From the NCBI RefSeq assembly GCF_007858435.1, contig NZ_VIGW01000002.1, positions 1 to 64,000 on the forward strand: DNA of 64,000 nt, in the 5' to 3' direction. This DNA is from Tsukamurella asaccharolytica. Lineage in GTDB: Bacteria > Actinomycetota > Actinomycetes > Mycobacteriales > Mycobacteriaceae. Of this stretch, positions 42,408-57,124 are shown one piece after another; the stretch's first letter is position 1; each line of letters opens with the position of its first letter. Both the position numbers and the translations under genes were made by a program. The notes below the pieces were generated by a model. That model was not told where the DNA came from. It did no database searches and was given only the letters and a program-made list of their open reading frames with translations.

Positions 42408-42986
42408 TCACGCCGCGGACCAGCGGTGACCGTTCCAGTTGGCCAGGCGCTCGGTGGGGCCGGCGCCCTCGCGGGGCTCGACGACGGGGCCGAACGGGAC
42501 GTCGCCGCCACGGAAATCGGCGGGCAGTACATTCTTCACCACGGCCAGCGCGCCCTCGGGCACCGCGGGCTCGGGGAACTCGGCCGGCTGACCGGTGGCG
42601 ACCGCCAGGTCCCAGCCGTGCACCAGCGTCTCGTTGATGTACATCCCGAGCGCCGCGAAACCGGGGACGACGCCCCAGGGCACGGTGACCTCGCGCTCGA
42701 GCGGGGCGGCCTCCCACGCCGCCAACGCGCGCTCGCGGATCGCGGCATACGTGGCGGCGTCGTGTTCGTCGGCGCGGAAGGGCTGTCCCTCGACGGTCGC
42801 GACCGTGGCGAGCGCCTCGGCGCGCATCATCACGGCGACGAGGTGCTCGGCGAGGGCGCGGACGTCGAAATCGTCGCACGGGGTGGGCAGCGTGAGCTGC
42901 TCCTGGGTGACGCCGGCGAGGAGGGAGTGCACCCACGCGGTGGCGACGGCGTAGGAGGGACGGGGATCAGTTGCTGTGTTGGTCAT
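42408..42986 (-). CDS. TIGR03086-type DinB-like metal-binding protein
   Basis: This 192-residue protein has the four-helix DinB/maleylpyruvate-isomerase fold: LTLPTPCDDFDVRALAEHLV near the start (the TPC-D-W/F signature with a metal-ligand His) and MYINETLVHGWDLAVATGQP with further His ligands. Mycothiol-dependent transferases share this fold, but its substrate is unknown. It is divergent from a WYL regulator across a 23-bp palindrome. Confidence 0.85.
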   Translation of the reverse strand: MTNTATDPRPSYAVATAWVHSLLAGVTQEQLTLPTPCDDFDVRALAEHLVAVMMRAEALATVATVEGQPFRADEHDAATYAAIRERALAAWEAAPLEREVTVPWGVVPGFAALGMYINETLVHGWDLAVATGQPAEFPEPAVPEGALAVVKNVLPADFRGGDVPFGPVVEPREGAGPTERLANWNGHRWSAA

Positions 42987-43006
42987 GGGAACGATTCAAC
43001 CGGCAG

Positions 43007-43029
43007 AACATGACACCTTGTGTCATGTT
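43007..43029. promoter_or_regulatory. Perfect palindrome between the TIGR03086 and WYL genes
   Basis: Ten-base arms AACATGACAC and GTGTCATGTT surround CTT. Located 21 bp upstream of both divergent starts, it is the likely operator of the WYL regulator. Confidence 0.7.
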
Positions 43030-43049
43030 TGTCTGGCAATCTGAGATTC

Positions 43050-43967
43050 ATGCGCGCCGACCGCCTCCTGTCCGTCCTCATGCTGCTGCGCCACCGCGGC
43101 ACCATGACGGCCGCGCAGATCGCCGCGGAGCTGGAGGTCTCGACCAGGACCGTGCTGCGCGACGTCGAGGCGCTCGGCGTCGCGGGCGTCCCCGTCTACA
43201 CCGACCGCGGCCGCGGCGGCGGCATCAGCCTGCTTCCCGGCTACCGCACCGACCTCACGGGCCTCACCCTCGACGAGGCGAAGGCCCTACTCGCCGGCGC
43301 GCCCGACTCCCCCGCGTTCGCGGGCGCCATGCGCAAGGTCGCGGCGGCGCTGCCCGAGGCGCACCGTCGGGAAGCGGCGGCCGCCGCCCAGCGAATCCAC
43401 GTGCGCCCCGACGGATTCGCCCGCGCGCCCGAGCCCGAGCCTCACCTGGGCGAGCTGCAGCGCGCCGTCATCGACGGGCTGCGCGTGCGGGCGACGTACC
43501 GGCCGCGCGGGTCCGGCGCGGCGGAGCGGACGCTGGACCCCGTCGGCCTGGTCCACGCCGGCCAGTCCTGGTACCTGATGGCCCTGCGCGACGGCGCGCG
43601 GCGCACCTACCGGACCTCGCGGTTCGAGGCCGTCACGGTGCTCGCCGAGCCCGCTCGGCGCCCCGCGGAGGTGGACCTCGCGGCCGAGTTCGAGGAGTCC
43701 CGCGCGTCGTTCCGCTCCGGCCGCGAGGCGATCACCGTCGAGCTCCGGGCCGACGAGTACGGCTGGACCAAGCTCTCCGGTCTCGGGACGATCGTCGCCC
43801 CGCCCGGGCCCGACGGTGCCGGCACGCTCGGCTTCAGCGACCTCGGACGCGCGGTGTGGACGCTGTGGGGCGCGCTCCCGCACGTCGAGATCGTCGGACC
43901 GCCCGCGGTGCGCGCCGCGCTCGCCGACCGCCTCGCCGCGGCGGCCGCGGCGCTGGGCCCGAGCTAG
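43050..43967 (+). CDS. YafY-type HTH/WYL transcriptional regulator
   Basis: This 305-residue protein has an N-terminal winged HTH (MRADRLLSVLMLLRHRGTMT, then STRTVLRDVEALGVAGVPVY) and a WYL ligand domain (~135-215: GLRVRATYRPRG, VGLVHAGQSWYLMALRDG, TYRTSRFEAVTVL) with a C-terminal extension. It probably regulates the divergent TIGR03086 gene through the intervening palindrome. Its stop overlaps that of the convergent neighbour. Confidence 0.9.
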   Translation: MRADRLLSVLMLLRHRGTMTAAQIAAELEVSTRTVLRDVEALGVAGVPVYTDRGRGGGISLLPGYRTDLTGLTLDEAKALLAGAPDSPAFAGAMRKVAAALPEAHRREAAAAAQRIHVRPDGFARAPEPEPHLGELQRAVIDGLRVRATYRPRGSGAAERTLDPVGLVHAGQSWYLMALRDGARRTYRTSRFEAVTVLAEPARRPAEVDLAAEFEESRASFRSGREAITVELRADEYGWTKLSGLGTIVAPPGPDGAGTLGFSDLGRAVWTLWGALPHVEIVGPPAVRAALADRLAAAAAALGPS

Positions 43968-44302
43968 GGGGCCAGGGCGACCCGGACGACGGTGCCCTTC
44001 TCCCCGCTGGTCGCGACGGCCCGGCCCGTGCGGTCACCGTCGGGGAAGTGGAGCGTGAGGTCGGCACCCTCCCCGAGGAAGTTGCGCCACCACTGCTTCT
44101 GTTCCGGCATCGCGACGCCGATGACCACCTCGTCGCCGGTGCGACGGTACGCGACCGGCAGGGAGAAGGACTTGCCGGATTTGCGGCCGGTGTAGCTGAC
44201 GGTGACCATCGACTTCCCCAGCGCGGGGCCGACGACGGGCAGGGACAACAGCGGCGTGAAGGCGGTGTTGAACAGCTTGGCTCCGCGCTGGAAGAGGTTC
44301 AT
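43964..44302 (-). CDS. Deazaflavin (F420)-type nitroreductase-family protein
   Basis: This 112-residue split-beta-barrel protein has VTVSYTGRKSGKSFSLPVAY and VVIGVAMPEQKQWWRNFLGE, matching the Ddn/DUF385 family of F420-binding proteins in mycobacteria. It is short for the family, so catalysis is uncertain. ATG 44302 is chosen because TACCGT lies exactly six bases upstream and the domain begins there. Confidence 0.78.
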   Translation of the reverse strand: MNLFQRGAKLFNTAFTPLLSLPVVGPALGKSMVTVSYTGRKSGKSFSLPVAYRRTGDEVVIGVAMPEQKQWWRNFLGEGADLTLHFPDGDRTGRAVATSGEKGTVVRVALAP

Positions 44303-44308
44303 GCCACC

Positions 44309-44314
44309 ACGGTA
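44309..44314 (-). promoter_or_regulatory. -10-like box TACCGT of the nitroreductase-family gene
   Basis: It ends six bases before ATG 44302; the same hexamer and spacing occur before the FAD oxidoreductase gene. Confidence 0.5.
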
Positions 44315-44324
44315 GCCGCGGCGG

Positions 44325-44330
44325 CATACT
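44325..44330 (+). promoter_or_regulatory. -10-like box CATACT of the YccF gene
   Basis: It ends six bases before GTG 44337, predicting a leaderless transcript divergent from the nitroreductase-family gene. Confidence 0.4.
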
Positions 44331-44336
44331 GGTGTG

Positions 44337-44711
44337 GTGAAGCTGATCCTCAACATCATCTGGCTGGTGTTCTGCGGGTTCTGGATGGCCGTCGGGTACG
44401 CGATCGCCGGGATCATCTGCTGCTTGCTGATCGTGACCATCCCGTTCGGACTCGCGTCGTTCCGCATCGCCAACTACGCGCTCTGGCCGTTCGGGCGGAC
44501 CGTCGTGGACCGGCCCGGAGCCGGCGCGGCGTCGCTGCTGGGCAACATCATCTGGCTGCTGGTCGCGGGGATCTGGCTCGCGATCGGGCACATCCTGACC
44601 GGGATCGCGCTGTGCCTGACCATCATCGGCATCCCGATGGCCATCGCGAACTTCAAGATGATCCGGCTCTCGCTGCTGCCGCTCGGCTCGGAGATCGTCC
44701 CGACCTCGTAG
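44337..44711 (+). CDS. YccF domain membrane protein
   Basis: This 124-residue protein contains two copies of the YccF unit: LNIIWLVFCGFWMAVGYAIA ... IVTIPFGLASFRIANYALWP, and LGNIIWLLVAGIWLAIGHIL ... IIGIPMAIANFKMIRLSLLP. Each unit has a membrane-helix pair. The family is inner-membrane and of unknown function. GTG 44334 and 44337 are both possible; 44337 fits the upstream -10 box. Confidence 0.88.
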   Translation: MKLILNIIWLVFCGFWMAVGYAIAGIICCLLIVTIPFGLASFRIANYALWPFGRTVVDRPGAGAASLLGNIIWLLVAGIWLAIGHILTGIALCLTIIGIPMAIANFKMIRLSLLPLGSEIVPTS

Positions 44712-44733
44712 CCCTCGAAGGATCGTCGCCATT

Positions 44734-44787
44734 CCTAGTGGTTTCGGCGGACGAATCGCAGGTCGGGGGCGCCGTAACCACTAGGAA
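44734..44787. repeat. Stem-loop and first copy of a 35-bp direct repeat
   Basis: CCTAGTGGTTTCGGCG (44734-44749) pairs with CGCCGTAACCACTAGG (44770-44785) except for one base. The segment 44753-44787 recurs at 45734-45768 with 29 of 35 identical bases. The DUF559 gene lies between the two copies. Confidence 0.65.
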
Positions 44788-44831
44788 CCGGTCGACTGGG
44801 AACCGCCAGCGGAGATGGTGCGTCCAATGAT

Positions 44832-45611
44832 GTGATCCGCCGAACGCGCGACCTGCTCCGGACTCAGACCGCACACGCCATGCGCATCGAGTCCACGTCG
44901 GTTCTGCACGGCCTCCGGAAGGACGGCGTGGAGTCCGCGACGGCTAAGGAGATCCGCGACGCACTCGCCTTCGCCTACCCCGAGGCCGTCTTCACCGGAT
45001 GGACCGCCGCCGCACTCCACGGCGCGTTGTACACCGACTGCCACCCGCCGGAGATCTGGCTTCCGCAGCAGCGCGCCCGCAAGAACGTGATCATCCGCAC
45101 CGGTCACCTTCCCAAGGAGGACATCCAGACAGTCCTACGCCGGCGAGCGACATCGGGCCCGCTCACCGCCGCCGACATCGCACGCCACAGCACGACCGAC
45201 GAGGGGATCGCGGGGTTCGACCAGTGCCTGCGCGTCGACGACTACGGCAGGTCGGTCACCACGCAGAAGGCCGTTCTCGCCTACCTCGACGCGCACCCCG
45301 GGTTCTACGGCGGGCACCGAGTGCGCGCCGTCCTCGCCGAATCGAGCATCGGCGCCGACTCGCACTGGGAGACCTACACCCGCCTCGCGGTGCACCGAGC
45401 AGGCCTGACCTTCTTCACACCGCAGACACCGGTTCCCGGCACCGGCTACCACGTCGACCTGGGCGATCCGGAACACCTGATCGCCATCGAGTACGACGGC
45501 GGGTATCACCGGTCAGTACGGCAGCAGCGCAAGGACATCCGGCGCTGGAACGCCATCACAGGACAGGAGTGGGCGATCATTCGTGTGACATCCGAGACGC
45601 TCACCGGGTGA
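44832..45611 (+). CDS. DUF559 (Vsr-like) domain protein with a C-terminal frameshift
   Basis: The frame from GTG 44832 gives 259 residues. The first half has an AbiEi-like element (FTGWTAAALHGALY, HLPKEDIQTVLRRRATSG). The C-terminal DUF559/Vsr-like nuclease fold reads IAIEYDGGYHRSVRQQRKDI then RRWNAITGQEWAIIRVTSE. The frame ends at LTG, whereas the next frame from 45607 continues GDLAAFVTRIESELRHRGWS, the usual end of such proteins. One extra G in GGG (45606-45608) would explain it. Catalytic residues precede the break, so activity may survive. Function unknown. Confidence 0.75.
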   Translation: MIRRTRDLLRTQTAHAMRIESTSVLHGLRKDGVESATAKEIRDALAFAYPEAVFTGWTAAALHGALYTDCHPPEIWLPQQRARKNVIIRTGHLPKEDIQTVLRRRATSGPLTAADIARHSTTDEGIAGFDQCLRVDDYGRSVTTQKAVLAYLDAHPGFYGGHRVRAVLAESSIGADSHWETYTRLAVHRAGLTFFTPQTPVPGTGYHVDLGDPEHLIAIEYDGGYHRSVRQQRKDIRRWNAITGQEWAIIRVTSETLTG

Positions 45612-45733
45612 CCTCGCGGCCTTCGTCACACGCATCGAATCCGAACTCCGACACCGCGGCTGGTCGGGCCCCACGCCGACGGTGCCGCGTCTCCTGTTAG
45701 CCGACCAGCCGGTTGCCAGCGGAATCAGTGGGC

Positions 45734-45768
45734 AAATCGCAGGTCGAGATCGCCGAAACCACTAGCAA
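45734..45768. repeat. Second copy of the 35-bp direct repeat
   Basis: It matches 44753-44787 at 29 of 35 positions (shared blocks AATCGCAGGTCG, CGCCG and AACCACTAG). The left stem arm is only partly preserved here. Confidence 0.6.
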
Positions 45769-45802
45769 TCTCAGAGCGAGGGGCACCGTCGGACCAACGA
45801 GG

Positions 45803-45838
45803 ACGGCCCCCGACCTGCAGAAGCAGGTCGGGGGCCGT
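45803..45838 (-). terminator. rpoBC terminator stem-loop
   Basis: Perfect 16-base arms (45803-45818 and 45823-45838) surround AGAA, 16 bases downstream of the rpoC stop. There is no U-tract, as is common in actinobacteria. Confidence 0.85.
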
Positions 45839-45853
45839 TGTCAGCTACTCAGC

Positions 45854-49810
<3,957 letters not shown>

Positions 49811-49840
49811 TTCTCTCCTTATTCGTTCGGTTGGCGTGGA

Positions 49841-53356
<3,516 letters not shown>

Positions 53357-53767
53357 GATGCGTCCTCTGCTGTGACTAGTAACGTTGCCAAAATTGTGCT
53401 GACGGCAACCCGCAGAGTACGGCCCTTACGAGGGCGAATATTCAGATGGGCAGGAGGCAGCCAGCGCAACGTCCAACATTAACAGAGGATTGACCGCCCC
53501 GCAAGGGGCAGTCCAGACTAAGCCCCTCGGGGCTTCCGCGCAAGCATGACGCGCGTCATTCTTCGAACACCGGCATCGTCGGTCGGCACTGCCGGTCGCC
53601 CCGGCCGCGGGCTGGCTGCCGTGCGGTCCGGATGCACCCGAGGATGCTCTCACGTGGACACGAGCACATCGCGTCCTGCCGATAACTGTGACCCGAAACC
53701 GCGCGGACGTCAAGCGAAACCGCCGATTTCCTTCGAATATCGGCGTCGATGGTGCTCCCGGGACCAC
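53357..53767 (-). promoter_or_regulatory. rpoB upstream region with several small palindromes
   Basis: The 411 bp carry no gene. From distal to proximal they contain a perfect 14-bp palindrome ATGACGCGCGTCAT (53546-53559), a hairpin AAGCCCC-TC-GGGGCTT (53520-53535) and a hairpin GCCCC-GCAA-GGGGC (53496-53509). A GTACTCT box near 53420 resembles the rplJ -10 (TACTCT), but I see no good -35 partner. Promoters must lie here; I cannot place them with confidence. Confidence 0.5.
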
Positions 53768-53803
53768 GACACCGGCCCGGGAGAGCGTTCCCGGGCCGGT
53801 GTC
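53768..53803 (-). terminator. Terminator of the mceG gene
   Basis: GACACCGGCCCGGGA (53768-53782) and TCCCGGGCCGGTGTC (53789-53803) form a perfect 15-bp stem with a six-base loop, 23 bases past the stop. It separates this gene from rpoB. Confidence 0.85.
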
Positions 53804-53826
53804 GGTCAGTTGCTACGACGGTGCGG

Positions 53827-55089
53827 TCAGCGCCCGCCCTCGACCTTCGGCAGGTGGTCGGTGGGGTTCTCGTCCGGATGCGCCACCTCGTAGGCCGCGG
53901 TCGGCGAGTCGTCCCCCGCGTACCCCTTCTGAATCGAGACGGGGGCGGTCGCGGGGGCCTGCTGGTGCTGCGCTGCGGCCGCGGTGGTGGCGGCGGCCGC
54001 GGTGGTGGCGGCGGCCGCGGGCACAGTCGCGGTAGGCGCCGTGGCGGGCGCCGCCGTGGCGGTGGCGGCGGGCGCGGCGGTGGCGGGCGCGGTCGTGGCG
54101 TAGTCGGCCGGGTCGTCGCCGAGGTCGCGGCGGATGGCGATCTGCGCCTTCTCCGGCAGCGTCGGCAGGATCTGGCGGACGCGGGCCTTGCGTCGCTGCT
54201 CGCCCTTGCGGGGCGGCATGCCCGGCGTGGGCTGCATCTGTGGGGCGATCTCGTCCGGCACGTCGACGCCACCGTCGGAATGGCCGGCGGCGACGCGGGC
54301 GCGCTCCGCCTCCATCTGCGCCGTGTCCTTCTCCTCCGACATGCCGATCGGGCCGATCATCGAACCCGACAGGAACTGCTTGACCACCGGCTCCTCGGAG
54401 GTGAGCAGCACCTCGCGGGGACCGAACATGACCAGGTGCTTGAGGAAGAGCATGCCCATGTTGTCGGGCACCGTACGGGCGATGTTGATGTTGTGCGAGA
54501 CGATCAGCGTCGTGCAGTCGATCTGCGCGTTGATGTCCATCAGCAGCTGGCTGGTGTAGGTGGTACGCACGGGGTCGAGGCCGGAGTCCGGCTCGTCGAC
54601 GAGCATGATCTGCGGATCCATCACGAGGGCGCGGGCCAGGCCGGCGCGCTTACGCATACCGCCCGAGATCTCACCGGGGAGCTTGTCCTCCGCGCCGATC
54701 AGACCGACCATCTCGAGCTTCTCCATCGTGATCTGACGGATCTCGCTCTCCTTCTTCTTCGTGTGCTCACGAAGCGGGAAGGCCGTGTTGTCGTACAGGT
54801 TCATCGAGCCGAACAGCGCGCCGTCCTGGAACAGCACGCCGAACATCTTGCGGATCTCGTACAGCTCCGACGACGTACAGGTGAGGATGTCCGTGCCGTC
54901 GATGATGATCTCGCCCTCCTCGGGGCGGAGCAGGCCGATCAGCGACTTCAGGAACACCGACTTGCCGGTACCCGACGGGCCGAGCAGAACCGAGACCTCA
55001 CCCGCCGGCAGGGTCAGCGAGACGTCGGACCAGATGTTCTGGGACCCGAACGACTTCGTCAGGTTCTTGGTAGTTACTTCGACACCCAC
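53827..55089 (-). CDS. mceG: Mce-system ABC transporter ATPase (MceG/Mkl)
   Basis: This 420-residue ATPase has Walker A VLLGPSGTGKSVFLKSLIGL (~35), signature LPGEISGGMRKRAGLARAL (~140), Walker B MLVDEPDSGLDPVR (~165) and an H-loop (LIVSHNINIA). It is the MlaF/MceG type that energises Mce lipid importers. In M. tuberculosis mkl (Rv0655) also lies near rpoB. The C-terminal ~120 residues are an Ala/Thr-rich low-complexity tail (AAATTAAAATTAAAAQHQQ) longer than in M. tuberculosis. GTG 55089 (VGVEVTTKNLTKSFG) begins the conserved part. No Mce membrane genes are in the window. Confidence 0.92.
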   Translation of the reverse strand: MGVEVTTKNLTKSFGSQNIWSDVSLTLPAGEVSVLLGPSGTGKSVFLKSLIGLLRPEEGEIIIDGTDILTCTSSELYEIRKMFGVLFQDGALFGSMNLYDNTAFPLREHTKKKESEIRQITMEKLEMVGLIGAEDKLPGEISGGMRKRAGLARALVMDPQIMLVDEPDSGLDPVRTTYTSQLLMDINAQIDCTTLIVSHNINIARTVPDNMGMLFLKHLVMFGPREVLLTSEEPVVKQFLSGSMIGPIGMSEEKDTAQMEAERARVAAGHSDGGVDVPDEIAPQMQPTPGMPPRKGEQRRKARVRQILPTLPEKAQIAIRRDLGDDPADYATTAPATAAPAATATAAPATAPTATVPAAAATTAAAATTAAAAQHQQAPATAPVSIQKGYAGDDSPTAAYEVAHPDENPTDHLPKVEGGR

Positions 55090-55218
55090 TGCCGTAGACC
55101 TTTCGTCGCACTCCAGGTGTGGCTCGCGCCACAGCCGCTGGGAGCACAGTACCCCAGTAGCCGCTGGTCGCGGTACCGGACCTGTTCTACTCGGACCGGC
55201 GGCACCGTCGGAAAACGA

Positions 55219-55253
55219 GAACCGCCCCGTCGCACTGGGCGACGGGGCGGTTC
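55219..55253 (-). terminator. rplJL terminator
   Basis: GAACCGCCCCGTCGC (55219-55233) and GCGACGGGGCGGTTC (55239-55253) form a perfect 15-bp stem with a five-base loop, 26 bases past the rplL stop. Confidence 0.85.
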
Positions 55254-55278
55254 GGAGCACTGACGTGCGGTTCGGCTA

Positions 55279-55671
55279 TTACTTGACCGAAACCGACGCG
55301 CCGGCCTCCTCGAGCTTGGCCTTGGCAGCCTCGGCGGCCTCCTTGTCGACCTTCTCCAGGATCGCCTTGGGGGCGCCCTCGACGAGGTCCTTGGCCTCCT
55401 TCAGACCGAGGCCCGAAACCAGCTCGCGGACGACCTTGATGACCTGGATCTTCTTGTCGCCGGCACCCTCGAGGATGACGTCGAACTCGTCCTGCTCGGC
55501 AGCGGCGTCGGCGCCGCCGGCGGCCGGGGCGGCACCGGCAGCCGCGACGGCGACCGGAGCAGCGGCGGTGACCTCGAAGGTCTCCTCGAAAGCCTTCACG
55601 AACTCGCTGAGCTCGAGCAGGGTCAGCTCCTTGAACTGGTCAAGCAACTCGTCGGTGGTGAGCTTCGCCAT
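55279..55671 (-). CDS. rplL: 50S ribosomal protein L7/L12
   Basis: This 130-residue acidic stalk protein has an N-terminal dimerisation domain ([20 protein letters not shown]), an Ala-rich hinge (~40-60) and a C-terminal factor-binding domain ([40 protein letters not shown]). It lies downstream of rplJ in the usual L10-L12 operon and is followed by a strong stem-loop. Confidence 0.99.
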   Translation of the reverse strand: MAKLTTDELLDQFKELTLLELSEFVKAFEETFEVTAAAPVAVAAAGAAPAAGGADAAAEQDEFDVILEGAGDKKIQVIKVVRELVSGLGLKEAKDLVEGAPKAILEKVDKEAAEAAKAKLEEAGASVSVK

Positions 55672-55770
55672 GATGGCGTCCTTCCGTTCAGTCTTGCTCG
55701 CTGATCCGCGAGGCAAGGTGGTGATGGTTCCCGCGAGCGGTGCCCGCGGGGGTTCGCTGGATCAGCGGTC

Positions 55771-56301
55771 TTACGCGGCAGCCTCTTCGGCGGCCTTCTT
55801 CTCCTGCAGCGCGGCGGCCAGGCGGGCCACCTGCGAGGCGGGAGCGTTGAACAGGCCAGCGGCCTTCGCCAAGTTGCCCTTCATCGCACCGGCGAGCTTG
55901 GCCAGGAGCACCTCGCGCGACTCGAGGTCGGCGATGCGCTCGACCTCGGCCACGGACAGCGCTTTGCCGTCCATGTAGCCGCCCTTGATGACCAAGTCCT
56001 TGTTGTCCTTGGCGAACTTCTTGATCGCCTTGGCGGCCTCGACCGGCTCACCCTCGATGAAGGCGATGGCGGTCGGGCCCACGAACAGCTCGTCCAGGCC
56101 CTCGACGCCGGCGTCCTTGGCGGCGAGCTTGACCAGGGTGTTCTTGGCGACGGAGTAGGTAGCACCCTCTCCGAGCGAACGACGCAGCTCGGTGATGGAA
56201 CCGACCGACAGCCCGCGGTACTCGGTGACCACGGTGGCCGTGGACTTCGAGAACTGCTCGGCGATCTCAGCGACTGCTGCGACCTTCTCGGCGTTTGCCA
56301 T
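55771..56301 (-). CDS. rplJ: 50S ribosomal protein L10
   Basis: This 176-residue protein forms the stalk base: [40 protein letters not shown], and a C-terminal helix that carries L7/L12 dimers ([20 protein letters not shown]). It is preceded by a ~200-nt leader with a hairpin near the start of the conserved L10 leader and by a clear promoter at 56510-56538, suggesting autogenous control by L10. Confidence 0.99.
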   Translation of the reverse strand: MANAEKVAAVAEIAEQFSKSTATVVTEYRGLSVGSITELRRSLGEGATYSVAKNTLVKLAAKDAGVEGLDELFVGPTAIAFIEGEPVEAAKAIKKFAKDNKDLVIKGGYMDGKALSVAEVERIADLESREVLLAKLAGAMKGNLAKAAGLFNAPASQVARLAAALQEKKAAEEAAA

Positions 56302-56503
56302 ACTTCGCCTCCTCTCTACGTGTCATCCGTCTGCGGAGGCCCTACCCTGAAACGACGAGAACCCCGGCGCAGGGCGCACGGGGTTCATGAAGAAGCCTCG
56401 TCCTCCTGCGTGGGTCGCCGACACGGGGCCGGACCTTCGATCAGGCTCGCGCCTGATGACCGACGGTCTTCGGTGGAACGATCCGGTTGTCACCGGATTC
56501 CAG
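56302..56503 (-). promoter_or_regulatory. rplJ leader (probable L10 leader)
   Basis: This untranslated leader runs from the predicted start near 56503 to the rplJ ATG. It contains a stem GAACCCCG (56359-56366) / CGGGGTTC (56379-56386) and a GGAGGA-rich stretch near 56396-56401. L10 binds such leaders in many bacteria to repress its own operon. The remaining bases to 56627 hold the promoter and a dispersed repeat. Confidence 0.55.
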
Positions 56504-56509
56504 GGGACC

Positions 56510-56538
56510 AGAGTACCGGCGGTGCGCGAGTTCACCAA
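56510..56538 (-). promoter_or_regulatory. rplJL promoter
   Basis: TTGGTG (56538-56533) and TACTCT (56515-56510) are separated by exactly 17 bases, close to a housekeeping sigma-A promoter. Confidence 0.7.
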
Positions 56539-56584
56539 ATCGTGGTGCGACGGTGCCGCGCGTCCAGCCAGGTCGGCCCACGTC

Positions 56585-56627
56585 CGTCGTCCCCCGCGCG
56601 GCGCCGCGTCCCCCACGAGAAGCCGGG
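56585..56627. repeat. CCCCC-rich dispersed repeat, distal copy
   Basis: GTCCCCCGCGCGGCGCCG followed by GTCCCCCACGAGAAGCCGG aligns base for base with 42334-42372, with only a few mismatches. It lies between rplJ and the TIGR04338 gene. Confidence 0.6.
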
Positions 56628-57122
56628 TCAACCGACGGCGACGCCCGATTCCGTGTAGACGATGCGCAGGGCTAGGCCGGCCTCCGGGCCCATGATCCGG
56701 GCCGCGAGGTCGACGAACGCGGCGGTGAACGAGGGGCCGTGAGCGGCGCCGTCGATACCCGCGCCGTCGACACCCGCGGCGGCGACGACGTGGTGGGCGA
56801 GCTCGTGCAGGACCACCAGCTCGCGCAGCGCCCAGGCACCGTCGCGCCCGGCGGGGACGGCGATGACCGGACCGGCCGGACCGCTCTCGTAGTGCGCGCC
56901 GCCGGCGCCCGCGCGGGCCCGCACCCGCACCGCGCCGGGCCCGAGAACCCGGTCGGCGTAGGACTGCACCGCGTCGACGGAGGCGAATCGGGCCTCGGGC
57001 GGCAGGGTCAGCGACACCCCCAACACGTCGACGGTGCGCCCCGCCCCGGCGTGCTCGAACAGGCCGCGGACCAACTCCTCCGCGCGATAGACCGCGGCCC
57101 GCTGTGCGTCCCTAGCCAGCGT
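56628..57122 (-). CDS. TIGR04338-type putative metalloprotein (HExxH)
   Basis: The conserved frame includes RDAQRAAVYRAEELVRGLFE and a zinc-protease-like HELAHHVV (~105) with a distal His in GAAHGPSFTAAF. It is the small actinobacterial TIGR04338 family of unknown substrate. The frame is open upstream of TTG 57074 and the extra residues look family-like, but no ATG or GTG exists. AAGGA lies nine bases before ACG 57122, two bases after the stop of the upstream gene, so I place a tentative start there (164 residues). TTG 57074 is the conservative alternative. Confidence 0.65.
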   Translation of the reverse strand, partial: TLARDAQRAAVYRAEELVRGLFEHAGAGRTVDVLGVSLTLPPEARFASVDAVQSYADRVLGPGAVRVRARAGAGGAHYESGPAGPVIAVPAGRDGAWALRELVVLHELAHHVVAAAGVDGAGIDGAAHGPSFTAAFVDLAARIMGPEAGLALRIVYTESGVAVG

Positions 57123-57124
57123 GG

